Source of the DNA: Branchinecta lynchi
Lineage: Eukaryota; Arthropoda; Branchiopoda; Anostraca; Branchinectidae
Direction of reading: 5' to 3'
NCBI GenBank assembly: GCA_023053575.1
Contig: JAKZAP010000021.1
Location: 7,688,212-7,752,211 of the forward strand
DNA: 64,000 nt
The notes beneath the pieces are model-generated. The model was not told the origin of the DNA. It worked only from the letters and a program-made list of their open reading frames with translations, and made no database searches. Position numbers and translations under genes: made by a program. This document shows, piece after piece, positions 1 through 21,273 of this stretch. Numbering within the stretch: the stretch's first letter is position 1; each line of letters starts with the position of its first letter.

Positions 1-170
1 CTTATTATTATTATTATTATTATGGCAATATTTTCTTAAAAACAGTATTTGTCTTGGAACCAGTTGATTTTTCATCAAAACAATTTTTTTTTCTCTTATA
101 AACAGATGGTAGAAATGACCAGTCAGTCAGTAAATACCTCCCCCCCCCCCCATACATTTTGGCTAGTCAC

Positions 171-798
171 CAGGGGCATCACTAGCCTTTTACCTTTGGA
201 GTGGGTATGTCCAGTTTGTGCCGACAGACTCAAAAATTTGCAGACAAAACACGTGTTTGTCATACTTTTCCCACCAGCCCATAATAAAACCGGTGTAAAA
301 CTAATTGTAAAGCATCAGCTGAAATTCTTCCTTTAATGTAAATTTCCATATTTAAGTTAACATATTCAGCTTCTGAAGCTTCCAACGTCTGTACTCAGAA
401 CAAGTTAAACTAAGTGCCAGGAGCAAAATTTTGTATATCTGCCTTTTTTCTGCAAAGGCCATACAAGTTCTAGCCTTTAATGTGTTACAAACCCCCAAGA
501 ATTTCAATCTAGGTCAAAAGAACTGATATACTGACGAGAACATCGCGACCCAAAAAACATACAGAATTCAATTTCTCTGTGTTTTGCTCGCCAAATATTT
601 GCAGAATTTGATTTCTTGCGTATGATACTATAAAGAGAACCCGATGTGCAGACGGGTAGACCGACACCCAACATGAACTGAAGCCAAGCGAAAGTTCTTT
701 CGCTTGGCTTTGACTGATGAAAGTACTTTCTCAAGACCTATTTGGGGGGGTCCCCACCTGGCTGCCACCTGGTCCCCCACCCCATAGTCATGCCCCTG
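171..798 (-). mobile_element. Non-autonomous hAT-like element, short copy
   Basis: Left end CAGGGGCATCACTAGCC, right end CATAGTCATGCCCCTG. Flanks CTAGTCAC and CTACTCAT match 6 of 8. It aligns in opposite orientation with the 25038-26517 copy (shared GTTTGTGCCGACAGACT, GAAAGTACTTT, CTTGCGTAT phrases). 628 bp, no transposase. Confidence 0.75.
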
Positions 799-1043
799 CT
801 ACTCATACCAAGCAAGCTGCAAGCCAGGTCTGAAATAATTAAAAATATCTGTACCTGGCTTTTATACCAGTTTTTATTTTCAGTTGGAAAATATTTCCAC
901 GATATTTTCTTCTTTGATTTCGTACTTAGGTTCCAGGGATGGACCCTTTAGGCTTCCTTGTCTTAATCTTGCAGTAAGGAAATCCCGCGCCGTATTATCT
1001 TTTCAAAATAACCGCCAGTGCTTCCACTCGACCCTCTCTAAAA

Positions 1044-1990
1044 ACAAGACCAAACGTGTCGATGGGATCCCAAAAATCTAATACAGTACACTTGATCGAG
1101 ACAATTGGGCCTTGTCTTCGCCAGATCCAGCCTTCGCCAGGCTAACCATCAGAGAAAACTAATTTCAGATATACCTCTATAAGCCATATCTACTTTGACG
1201 ATACTGAGCGAAACTGCCTGCTTCACTTCTGCCAAGTTTACGGTTTCGCCCGAATTCTGAGCGAACTACTAGTCCAGCAAAAGAAGAACATTCAAAAACG
1301 AATCCAGCGTATCTCCTTATCCTGTACAGAACATCTAATCAACTTTAAATAGAACTTTGACTTATACAAAATTCCGGTTACAACCGGATTCGGGACTAAT
1401 TATATGTCCGGGTAAAAAACGATTATCATGCACAGACTCAGCGTTTCATTCTTACCACTAAATCTGTCGTCTAATTAACTTCAGATAAAACTTTTGCTTT
1501 TGACAAATTTTCCGGTTTGTCCGGATTCCGGGTGAACTAGTTGTCCGGCTAGAGAATGGTTTTCTTCATCGTGGTCAGCTTGTCCTCTTACCCTTAAATC
1601 GAACATATAATCAACTTTAAATAAAACTTTTACTTTAACAAGCTTTTCGGTTCTGGCTGGATTCCGGGCGAACTACTTGTCCGATGACAAACTTGTTTTC
1701 ACCATCGTGTTCAGCATGTCTTCTTACCACTCAATAGAATATCGCATTATCTGTTTAAAAATATTTCATTTGCCCCTTAATTTAAACCCCCTCCCCCAGA
1801 CCCTAAATGTAAGGCTACAGAGCCCGTCTACGAACTCGACCTTACTCTTGACCTAAAGAATCCTCACACCAAGTTTCATCAAAATACCTCGTTCCCTTCG
1901 AGAGTTATAGCGCACACAGACGGACAGACGGAAAAAAAGACAGACGGACAACTTTTGCGATGCCATAGGTAGTATGACTTACGTTTTGGT
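1044..1990 (+). mobile_element. GATCCC-family element
   Basis: Begins ACAAGACCAAACGTGTCGAT then GGGATCCCAAAAATC. Has core units with CCGGATTCCGGGC, a CAGACGGACAGACGG stretch, then TTTTGCGATGCCATAGG and CTTACGTTTTGG. The last GATCCC motif is lost. Confidence 0.75.
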
Positions 1991-2189
1991 AGTTTTTAGT
2001 AGATTTCGATGATAAAAAAAGGTAATTATATTTGCTTACTGCTTACTGCAGGAGTAATGCGATCACCAGGCCCGTTAATTCACATGTCAATGCTTAATGA
2101 GACCATTTATTTTAAACGTTTCCCTTCAGGAATAACTTAAAAAAGTAAAAATAAAAAATTTCTTCTTCTAAAATACAGATTTTCAATAT

Positions 2190-2640
2190 AAAACCACATT
2201 TTGTTGAAAGTGTGCGGCGCACGCAAATTATTTTAAAATCAATATATTTTCTCAAAAAAAAACAGATATTTTTTTCAAGACAGATTGTGTTAAAACTGTG
2301 TTGTGCAGAAAAAATTAAGACAAAATTCCTGTGTTCTGCTAAAATACTGAGACTTCTGTGCAAATTGTGCACAACAGGCAAAAAGTTCAAAAATCTGACT
2401 GTTTTCAATGAGCCTACAAATATTTTTGCAAAACACACAGATTGTGTTCAAAATGTGCGCCGCCGGCAAACATTCATCCTGTTTTCTGCTGAAATATGGA
2501 GATTTTGGTAGAAATCACAGCTGTGTGCTGACTGTGTACAATAGGAACACATCAGCATGTTTTCTGCTTAAATACTTTGTTATTCTGTTCAAGCTGGACG
2601 TCGCAGGCCAAACAAATCGAAAATCAGCCTTTTCGTAGTT
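2190..2640. repeat. Degenerate tandem repeat, TGTTTTCTGCT units
   Basis: TGTGTTCTGCTAAAATACTGAGA, then TTTTCTGCTGAAATATGGAGA and TTTTCTGCTTAAATACTTTG at irregular 75-150 bp spacing. Related by eye, strongly diverged. Not coding. Confidence 0.45.
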
Positions 2641-2924
2641 AAATTGAGAGAACTTTATACAAAACCAGGTTGTTCTCCAAACCGCACTGTGTCGCTGATA
2701 CAAACTTCTTTAATAAAGTAGCATAAGGCCAAAAACAGCGGAAAAAATAAATTATCATAAGACCAAAAACAGTAGAAATAAAGTAATAAAGTAGATTAGA
2801 AAATTAAAAAGTAGAATGGTCCAAAATACAGTATTCTACTTTGAAATACAGCAGAAGTGGGAGCACTGCCGCCTAACACTATCAGGTAGAGGCGAAGTGG
2901 AAATCAGCATCAAACAGTAAGAGT

Positions 2925-3060
2925 ACTCCGCCCTTCCAGCAATAGTAACTATTAGTTACTATTTTCGTTCCAACGTCGTGAAAAGTTACAACGTTGACCG
3001 TTCCAACCCTCTCAAAATAGTCACTAAAGGAACCGTTCTGAAGGACGCGGCTGAATGCCC
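2925..3060 (+). repeat. TAGTAACTATTAGTTACTA element, copy 1
   Basis: AATAGTAACTATTAGTTACT palindrome, then GTTCCAACGTCGTGAAAAGTT and GACCGTTCCAACC. The same phrases occur at 6585-6715 and, inverted, at 43333-43471. Confidence 0.65.
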
Positions 3061-3139
3061 AGCGAAACCTTGTCTTCGCGGATTAATCCGATCATACGTG
3101 TGGTGGTGGAGGGAGGGGGAACACGAAAACTTGAGACCT

Positions 3140-3960
3140 GCGTGACCCGAGTTGAAGTGAACTTTATGTGTTATGGGAGCAAAAAGATACGATGACCACG
3201 GGGGGTTAGGGGGTTGGAGGTGGACTTTTGGAACATATGCGGAACCAAAGTGATATAGGGATTGGGATGAAACTTGGACAATACAAAGACATGTGTATCA
3301 AATCTGTGATTCCGAAGTCCAGACCGGACCTCAGTACGGGGAGTTGGAAGGGGCGTACGTTCAATTTTTCCGAAAATACTCCGATTCGAGGGAAGCTTGG
3401 CGTCTTCTGCAAAGGTATGCCCTAGATGAGACATTTAATTTTTCTGAAACTCTCCGGGTGGAGGAGGAGGTCCGGTAACGGTTGTACCTGCACAGGTACC
3501 ATTTGTATCTTACAAAGGGTAAGGGTACTAGAGATTTTATTTTGACGGTTCAGATCGGATCCGGCCTCGGTAGGCCTCCGAAGTTTTCCGGATGTTCTCC
3601 GATTCAAGGGGAACTTGTTCGGTAGTAAGTGCCGTAGATGTAAAATTTGTGGGTCCGAATCGCATACGATGGAGGGGGAGGGGGTGGCTTGGTATCCTAA
3701 ATAGGGACCAAACGGATGGAGGGAATGAGATGAAACTTGATAATGTGTCCAAGATATGGAAGTTCTCGGTGGTTGATAGGAGCAAATGCCCTACCTTTGA
3801 TATTTATGTCCGAATCGCACGTGGACACGGTGAAGAGGGTTGTTCGTCCGCATAGGGGCCAAAAGAAGAAAGTGATGAAACTTGGACGGTACAAAAGCTA
3901 TGGACTGGATGTGCTATTTTAGGTCTGGGCCGGATACGACCAAAGACTACTTAGGTAGAA
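3140..3960 (-). repeat. Degenerate array of AAGTTTCAT-type units
   Basis: Read on the minus strand: CAAGTTTCATCCCAATCCC, CCGTTTGGTCCC, CCCTCCCCCTCCA and GGTCCGGACT phrases at roughly 140-bp intervals. They resemble the units of the 28171-29208 and 63290-64000 arrays. Chance open frames here are not genes. Confidence 0.55.
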
Positions 3961-3981
3961 ATGGACTACAATTCAAGTGAG

Positions 3982-4095
3982 CTTACCATGACAAATCAGC
4001 TGGTTTATATTTCACGGCACTAGTCCGTTCATCTACATGACATGTTGAAGGGACTAGTGACGTGAAAAATAAACCAGCTGATTTGTCATGGTAAG
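3982..4095. mobile_element. 114-bp foldback element
   Basis: CTTACCATGACAAATCAGCT at 3982 is matched by AGCTGATTTGTCATGGTAAG ending at 4095. The arms pair over more than 30 bases, continuing through GGTTTATATTTCAC / GTGAAAAATAAACC and into CACTAGTCC / GGACTAGTG. MITE or hairpin insertion; flanking duplication not clear. Confidence 0.8.
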
Positions 4096-4930
4096 TAGTT
4101 CCCGAAGCCGCGCCAAAAGTCGGCGGAGCGCCGCCGAAAATAACTCAGCGGGCCGCCGCCGAAAACCTTTCGGCGCGCCGCCGTTGGGGTCGGTGGCAAC
4201 GGCCCGCCGGTAGAATTCTGACGCCGAATGCTTTTACGTGACAAGTATCTGATTTTCTTTCCATGGATCTTTTTCATCCCAAGGCTCCAGGTTGATGTTC
4301 TGTTTTTGTCACCAGCGTGCACTAATAGAAAGAGTCTTCGCTTCTGGCGGCAGTGCAGGAATGACAGTTTCTGCCAAAAATTGTATGTTGGCTTCAAACC
4401 GTGTAAACAAAGAGCAAAATAGCATTCGTGCTGCCTGTCGGTTGTTCCATCTGTCCAACTTTAGTTAGTTCAGATACTTCCAGACAAGCTAGGACGGTAA
4501 CACTTGTCATTCCTTCTGGACGGGGGGGGGGGGGGGGGGGGGGGGGGGTAATTCACTGAACGTTGGCAAACGTTTGAAACTTCCTTGAAATTACCTCGAC
4601 TGCTGGAGGATTCCAAATTCCCTAGAAATACCCTCAACGTCTCACTTTGCTGATTCCGGCATTCTCGTATAAGCATAGGTCTACGAAGGACCCGACCGAT
4701 ACTCAACGAAAAATTCTTTCGCGGATCCGACCATCCGTGTGTAGGCTGGGGGAGGAGGAATCCGGGACCTTGTGAACCGCATGCATCGCGAAAATTGTCA
4801 TGGCTCCTAAACAGCCCGGATTTGGACTCAGAACCTTCTTGGGAGCTTATTTGTCACGGTTAAGTCACTTTAGTAGTAGTCCATCTACATAGTTTCTAGT
4901 CGTATCCGGTCCAGATTTCAAATAGCACAT
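4096..4930. other. No gene recognised; GC-rich block, poly(G), possible coding relic
   Basis: 4105-4220 is rich in GCCGCCGAAA phrases. A run of about 28 G sits at 4521-4548. On the minus strand about 4250-4460 a frame with one stop reads RWNNRQAARMLFCSLFTR and later NINLEPWDEKDPWKENQ. This looks like a decayed coding fragment of unknown family. Confidence 0.35.
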
Positions 4931-4989
4931 CCGGGCAATGGCGTCGCAAGGGGTGGGGGGTGGGGGGGTGCTGCACCCCCTAACTTTTT

Positions 4990-5545
4990 AAGATTCGGTA
5001 AAATTTTATGCTGGATGCCCAATATTTTCCTAAAATTATTCGGTATTTTTTCCATAGCAGAGCTATTCGGTATAGTTATGGGGATCCGGTAGTTTAAAGA
5101 ATCCCAACTAGGCTATCGGTACAAATCTATTCGGTATAATGATCGGGATTCGGCATAACTACCAGTATTCGGCACTTGTCATTAATTCGGTGTGAAAATT
5201 TACTAAAATTATTTGGTAATTTCGGTATATTTAGGGAGATTCTGTAGTTACACAGAATCCCGAATAAGCTATTGGTCCAAAATTAGTCGGTATCATGATT
5301 GGGATCCGGTCATTTATTCGTTTTAATTCCAGGATTAGGTAGTTACCACGAATCCCAACTTTTGTTCCAGTTTAGACGGAATAATACCAAATATGAATAT
5401 TATTGGGTAGTCTTTCGATACCAAAACAAGTCGGTATAATAACCGGTGTACGGTAGTTATACAGAATCCCGAACATGCTATCGGTCTAATCTTATTCGAT
5501 ATAATAACTGGGATTCGGTAGAATTGCCAGGATTCCGGAATTACC
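4990..5545. repeat. Degenerate ATTCGGTATAAT / GGGATTCGGTAG tandem region
   Basis: Phrases CAGAATCCCGAA, AGCTATCGGTC, TATTCGGTATAATGATCGGG recur at 5098, 5254, 5351 and 5463. Preceded at 4937 by CAATGGCGTCGCAAGGGG, which looks like a hAT left end, but no right end was found. Confidence 0.5.
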
Positions 5546-5699
5546 AAGAACCTCGGGAGAAGCACTAAGCAGACAAAATTACTGATCTATTTAGATATGT
5601 AGATTGGTCTTCGGCGGGATCACTGCATGATCAGCGACCCCATTTGAGTTCGTTTCCATGCAGCAGCGCCGCCGCCGAAAAATCGGAGAGAATTTGGGT

Positions 5700-6215
5700 T
5701 CCAAGTTCAGATACGGATTCAACAAGCATGTTTTCTCCAATATCTCATATCTAATCGACCTCAAAAAGGTCTTTTAGAATTGTGTTATTTTTCTTTTACC
5801 AAATTTATCGTATTTTACCAGCATTCCCGGCGAACTGCATGCAGAGCAAAAGATCTAGTGACGGTGAGAGCCGAGTCTTTCAATCCAAATTTCCAGGTTT
5901 TGCAAACTTTGTCAGCTTATCGGCGAAGGAAATAAAGTTCAGAATTCGATTCAGCATGTCTCCTTATCCCGATACTGAATCTCTCATCGACTTCAGAAAC
6001 AACTTTGAGCTAGCTTCAACCAAATTTCCAGTTATGGCTGAATTCCAGCAGAATTATTTGTCCGGAAAGAAAACTAAGTTCAGATATAGATTCAGTGCGC
6101 CTTCTTACCCCTTAAACGAATATCTCATTAGCTTATAAAAACATTTTTATTTCTACACTTAATTCGAAACCCCCTCATCTTCGTCTAAATATGTGGCTAA
6201 AGGACCCATCTAAGT
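5700..6215 (+). repeat. Old, diverged GATCCC-family copy
   Basis: CAAGTTCAGATACGGATTCA, GCGAACTGCATGC, TTATTTGTCCGGAAAGAAAA and AACCCCCTCATC keep the order of the family core and 3' flank. The termini are lost. The 118-codon open frame here is fortuitous. Confidence 0.5.
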
Positions 6216-6239
6216 ACATGGCCTGTACTTTGGCAGTGA

Positions 6240-7119
6240 TCCTTCTACGAATTTGAACAAGAAATATCAACCCCTTCTCCCCCCCCCTGCCCCCAAAAAT
6301 ATCTGATTATTTATTCTTGCTTCCGAGTTGTTTCTTACGGCATACGATTGCTAATCGAGGACAGAGGGACTGCCTACTCTTCGGCACCCACTGTACACAC
6401 TTTCCGGAACTGATCGAAGTCAGCGGTGCCGGTCATCCACAAGGCGATTTACCATTCGAACGTTTCTAACATGCTTATTTTCATGTTCTAGGATATGGCA
6501 ACCGGCATTTTCTGTACACTAGAATCGAGAGAGAGGAACCCCTCGTGGAGGACCCACTTGGCTGTTGGAGAAGGGCGACTAAGAGCGTGTTCCATTCTTC
6601 CAAAAATAGTAAATAGTAAGTTACTATTTTTGTTCCAACCTCATGAAAAGTTAATACGCTAACGGGAACATACCGCTCACAAAATTAACTATCTGTCCGG
6701 GAACGACAGAGAACTGCATCTACGCCAAGATCCGTGAGGTCATGCGTGGAAACTACGGTGGAACACGTTGTCACTGCTAAAGTCTACAGCCCGGTCACAC
6801 CAGGTGCAGATTCGCAAGTAATAATCTTCGAGAGGGAAATCCATCAGTTCTTTCTCCAATCAGCGCAGTTTTGAGCTGAGTAAAACCTGGGCTATATCCG
6901 TTCCAGTAGAAGATCATCCGAGTGAGGCAGCCTACGTCGGATCATCAAGTTGTGTAGAAGGTTTACATTTTATCACATGTGGATTTTTATTAATTTATTA
7001 GTCCAACTGAACGATTGATAATACTTATTTATCAAGTACAAAAATTTCTTCTATACAACTTTAAATTACAGGCTTAAGCATAAAACGAAAACGCAAAGCA
7101 CTTCCTGCAAAACTTCAGT
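6240..7119. other. No gene recognised (downstream of actin A)
   Basis: Apart from the repeat at 6585-6715 I see nothing but AT-rich 3'-flanking sequence. Confidence 0.5.
6585..6715 (+). repeat. TAGTAACTATTAGTTACTA element, copy 2
   Basis: GAGCGTGTTCCATTCTTCC, AGTAAATAGTAAGTTACTAT, GTTCCAACCTCATGAAAAGTT. Diverged copy of the same family. Confidence 0.55.
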
Positions 7120-7125
7120 TTTATT
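7120..7125 (-). promoter_or_regulatory. Candidate poly(A) signal of actin A
   Basis: AATAAA on the minus strand about 75 bases past the TAG. Other AT-rich hexamers occur further on (near 6988-6999), so the true 3' end is uncertain. Confidence 0.4.
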
Positions 7126-7198
7126 TCGCATTCTCTTACTGGAAACTCGTCGAATTTGTAACTTCAGATTCAAAACACTCATTCGAAGACCTAAGCGT

Positions 7199-16971
<9,773 letters not shown>

Positions 16972-18040
16972 CTGCAAAGAAATACACACCGTTAAAGGAC
17001 CTCTCTTACCTATAATACTAACGCAACCTACTTCCATAATTACTACACATATTTATAAACCCGGAGACCCCAATTTCGTACGGTACATTCTAACCCCTTT
17101 AACAGAGCCACGCTGATTTTCTCACTTTGCCATATTTTGCTACCTTCGGTGTTTATCACGCTGTCGACGGTTGACTATGACAAGCTTTTCCATCGGAAAA
17201 ATCGGTTATGTAAACTGTTTCCCTGTTCTCCCATTAAGTCAACGGATCTCCGAAAAGGCTTAAAATAGCAAAAACATTTGTTGAAAGCACAGCATAGGTT
17301 TAAGTACTCAAATATTTTGAAATACTGTAACTTAATTGGTAAGTGGTGCGAGCGGTCCTTTACAGATCGAACTATGATCTAGCTGTAATAGTGTAATTCA
17401 CGAATCTTGGGTAAGGGAGGTTGCCATACCATAATTACAAAAGGAAAAGGCCGAGCCAAACAGACAAATCAAAGCACACAAAAACAATGTACAATACAGT
17501 ATTCTACTGACGATGTAATGTTTTCAACCTCACATAACAGCTATCATCCTTATGTTATGTTTTCTCGATTGGAGACATAGCCTAAGCCAGGCCATTGCAC
17601 AGTCTAGGCTGACAATCCCCAAATTTAAATTAAGCTTACGATCTAACTACATATTGGCTAGATAATATGATCGCACCTTCTATTAGTAATCTTTGGACGC
17701 CTACATTGCCGCATGCAAGGCTTATCTTAATAGATAACTCGCTTCAAAAGACAACAATTCGTAGTTATCTTTGCACAACAGAAACCTAATCTTCCTTTCT
17801 GACAAGGAAATGAAATCACGGACAGTTTCCGTTTCATAACACCTTACTTCGAAGAGAATAACCTGGCACTGTTTTAAAGGCAGGCCACAGCTTGGACTAA
17901 ACAAACAAAAAATTTGCTGGTTTACGAGAATAATAGACCAGGCAGATCTTAAAACAGAACTTTGTATACGAACAGTGATATGTATAATCCAATTCCTCCG
18001 ACCTGACCACAACACAATTCACACAGTCTGTTCTGCTTAC
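16972..18040. other. Probable 5'UTR intron of actin A
   Basis: Bounded by the donor at 18040 and acceptor at 16972. Its 3' portion on the minus strand (about 16995-17400) is duplicated at 31500-31890 (GATACTAACGCAACCTACTTCC; ATCACGCTGTCGACGGTTG). Nothing coding recognised. Confidence 0.5.
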
Positions 18041-18140
18041 CTTTGCAAGAAGTGACTAGTTCCGTCGCTGAGTGACTACTGCTTGAATTTTCGGCTCTTC
18101 CTTGCCTATTTTCTTTCCCTCGATCTCCACAGACCGTTCA
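18041..18140 (-). other. Act: Probable untranslated first exon of actin A
   Basis: The minus strand reads CTTGCAAAG|GTAAGCAG with a consensus splice donor at 18041/18040. It lies directly downstream of the CRE/CArG candidate promoter and upstream of the acceptor at 16971. This would create a 1.07-kb intron in the 5'UTR, the arrangement known from many animal actin genes. The start site is not determinable from sequence; 18140 is only an outer guess. Confidence 0.5.
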
Positions 18141-18174
18141 CCATAAAAGGAATTTTCTCACAGTGACGTCACGC
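18141..18174 (-). promoter_or_regulatory. Candidate actin A promoter: CArG box plus CRE
   Basis: A perfect CC(A/T)6GG CArG box (CCATAAAAGG) is at 18141-18150. A perfect CRE (TGACGTCA) is at 18164-18171, inside GTGACGTCACGC. SRF binds CArG boxes in actin promoters of animals; CREB/ATF binds the CRE. The minus-strand order is CRE, then CArG, then the putative first exon. About four CArG matches are expected by chance in 64 kb, so the pairing and position matter more than the box alone. Confidence 0.5.
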
Positions 18175-18239
18175 CACTTCCTCCAGCGGCGAGTCTACAC
18201 TTATTTGGTAAGGCAATTGTCGACTGGGAAGAGATATTT

Positions 18240-19060
18240 CAACTTTTGAGGTAGGAATGAAGAACAGGGAGGGAAAACCTGTCCGGCCATGGTGTTAGGG
18301 GGCCGAGTTTCAGGAACAGATAATAGCCCAAAAGAGAATGCCTAACTACTACGTGATCGAGTCATTGCAGAGAATAGTCAACATTTAAAGGTAGGAGAGA
18401 AGAACATGAAGGGAAGGCTGAACGGCCATGGCTTTGTGGTGGGGCCAAGTATCGGGAACAGATAATAATCCCCAGGAGAATGAATAACTACTACGAGAAG
18501 CAATCTGACCGATGCTTTAGCAAGGAATAATAAGAATACAATTGCAGCAAAAAGGCTTTCGCCTCTAAATAGCCAGCTTCCGAAAGAACATGGAGGTAAA
18601 CGCAGTATGGTCATGGTGTTGTAATGGGGCAGAGTATCAGGAACAGATAATAAGCCAAAGAAGAATGCCTAATTGCTACGATACGCAATGTGACCATGTC
18701 TCGAGGGAATAGTCAAATTTCGAGGTAGAGAAAAGAACAACTGTTCGGACACACTGTTCTTGTGCGGCCAAATATCAAGAACATATGATAACCCTTAGGA
18801 GAATGCCTAACTACTAAGAGAGGCAATGTGACCGATTCTTGGCAAGGAATAATCAACTTACGCAGTAGGACAGGAGAACATGGAGGGTCCGGTCATGGTG
18901 TTGTGAGGTGGCCGAATTTTAGGAACAGATAATAGGCCCCGGGAGAATACCTAAGTAGTACCTGGAACGATGTTATCGCGCATACGCAGGGAATTGCCAA
19001 CTTCTGGGGTCGGGGAAAAGAACATGCAAGCCGAAAATTCTGCGGTAGTGTAGTGAATTA
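18240..19060. repeat. Diverged tandem repeat upstream of actin A
   Basis: Units of about 140-185 bp containing GGTAGGA(A/G)xGAAGAACA, GGCCATGGTGTTxTG, AGGAACAGATAATA and GGAGAATGCCTAACTACTA. At least five units can be followed. No coding content; it begins about 70 bp upstream of the CRE. Confidence 0.7.
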
Positions 19061-19589
19061 TTGTTGAAAAGGCCTTCCGACTAACGTTGAAAGCAAAGTT
19101 TGAGGTGATGTATATTTAAACCGCGGAAAAGAGTTTCGTTAAGAAACAATAGAACAACCCTGAATGATTTTCTTTCTTATTCAAAATTTCATCATTTTAC
19201 ATACCGTGAGCCCCCCGCCCTCATAAAAAAAGCTTCCTCCGAGAAGTCCAACAGCTAAAGTCGACCGTACAATGTAAAGACCTGTGCAGGACAGTTTACA
19301 GGAGAAGCTTAAAGTAGTCGGTCGTCCCTCTAGATCATACAGATGAGACTAGCTCTGAAAATCAGGGCGATCTACCAACGAGTTTGTCCCGAATTTAAAT
19401 CGTATGCGTAATCACGAAGTGAGATGAGATTCTATAGGATGCTGTTTATGGTGTGTGATGAACGTAATGATATAAAGGGCAATGATACATATCTATGTTA
19501 GGGCCTCTGTTTGGCCAAAATTTTAAGGCCAAATATGGTCAGAATTTCAACGATCGGAAAAAAGACCATACAAGGCGAGTACTATAGAG
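19061..19589. other. No gene or repeat recognised
   Basis: Scanned on both strands; nothing supportable. Confidence 0.4.
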
Positions 19590-20042
19590 GCAGTGTTGGG
19601 AAATGCTTAAGTAAAAAATCCTAGTACTTGTACTCTACTTAAGTAAAAAAATTCGGAAGTACTTAATACTCGCACTTAAGTACAAAATAAAAGTACTTGA
19701 GGGTACTTAAGTACTCAAGTACTTTCACAATCGTGAAACGTTTGATTAAACGATGTTTAGTACCATGTTTATTATCTCCGCTGAATCTCAAGAGACATTA
19801 GGGATCCTGTGATTCTTTCTGTGAGCCCAAAGTGTTTTCCTGAAGACGCCATGTAGCTTTTCTCAGCAACATCCTATTTAATTTTATAATTTTCCCTTCC
19901 ATAGATTTGTGTGAAGTCCCCGCCAACCAATGAAAAGAGGCCTGGGACAACCCTGACTTTTGGTGAACGGGAGAAAATACAACTGGTGATTTTTTTTCCA
20001 ATAAATGGAACTCCTCTGATCAAAAAGAGAACGAAGAACCGA

Positions 20043-20217
20043 GGGGCTGCCCACTCTCCGCCACTTGGTGTACACCATGTTGCGCCATCCATCTGCCACG
20101 CGCGCCACCCACCCGCCTCTTGCTAAAAAATAGCTATTTTCTGCCAAACGCGCCACCGATCCGCCACACGCGCCACCCGCCACCCGGTGTACACCGATTT
20201 TGAGAGTGGGCAACCCC
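20043..20217. mobile_element. 175-bp MITE
   Basis: GGGGCTGCCCACTCTC and GAGAGTGGGCAACCCC form the terminal inverted repeat. GGTGTACACC occurs inside each end. The GC-rich core has repeated CGCGCCACCC and CCGCCAC. No open frame of interest. Confidence 0.65.
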
Positions 20218-21112
20218 TTGCGACTAACTTCAGCCATTTCTCTTCATTTACAACATTTTCCAAAAGATAGAATTTCAGCAACATGATCGACCATACATTT
20301 CCATTAAAAACAAGACGAAAGGTTTCGGGAGATCCAAAGATGAAATGTCTGGGTGACCTCTTCATCTAGGAATCGGGTACCTCGAATCGTGAAAAACTTC
20401 CGGTATTCGGGAGATCGCGTAAACGTTATATATCCCTACTCCCTACGTAAGGCATTATTCCGAACATGTACACGCTCATTACATCGAGATAACTATCTAA
20501 TAAGTTTTATCACAGGATCTTGTTCTTTCAATATTTTGGGGGTTTACACCAGTCTCCGGTCATCAACGATTACGAGACGGGAAAATTCACGAACGGATAA
20601 TTTCCACGAGCAGCAGCTGACAGATGGATCAGTCGTCTCATTATCCATATACCGATTCGAAAACTGGACGAACACATCATTAGAACTTATAAATAACCCC
20701 ATTTTCGCCGGATTCCGGTGAATCCAGCCGAACTGTCTATTTGATGGGAAAATGAAGCTAAAGGATCGATTTCTATATCTTCATGTTCTTATTTTCAAAT
20801 TCGTAAGATCTAGTAAAGGCCTAACACGAGGCTAACGGAATTTCCGTTTTTGACCGGAGTAGTAGGCCTATCCCAAACACAACAAATCAAAAAGATAGAT
20901 TCAGCGTTTCGGCTTTCCTTAATATCTGGATTCAACAACTCAATCTACTTGACCAAGGAATTATAAGCACCACCGGTTCTTTTAAATTTTGTTTGCGGAT
21001 TTCGGATACTCGTGAATCAAATTCTAGCTTGAAACGCCTTCTTGACCCCTAAATACAAAGCTATGGTGCCATTCACGGAAGACCTTTACTTTTCACGCAA
21101 AAGACCCTTAGC

Positions 21113-21273
21113 CAGGCCCGTATCCAAGATCTTATTTCGGGGGGAGGGGTCGCCTTTGGGGGGGGGGGGCCTGCGGGTCGGCCAAAAAAGTACAAAAAAG
21201 ACATAAATCAGAGGGAAAAGCCTATACAAATGATTGTTTTTTTTATATTTCGGGGAGTTTCACCCCGGCCCTG
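21113..21273. mobile_element. Short hAT-like MITE with perfect 8-bp TSD
   Basis: CAGGCCCGTATCCAAG at the left, CACCCCGGCCCTG at the right. CCCTTAGC flanks it exactly on both sides (21105-21112, 21274-21281). 161 bp, no coding capacity. An 8-bp duplication with CAG...CTG ends is the hAT hallmark. Confidence 0.8.

Noticed and set aside
4937..5560. hAT element starting CAATGGCGTCGCAAGGGG
   Set aside because: No matching right terminus or target duplication found; kept only as a note on the degenerate repeat.
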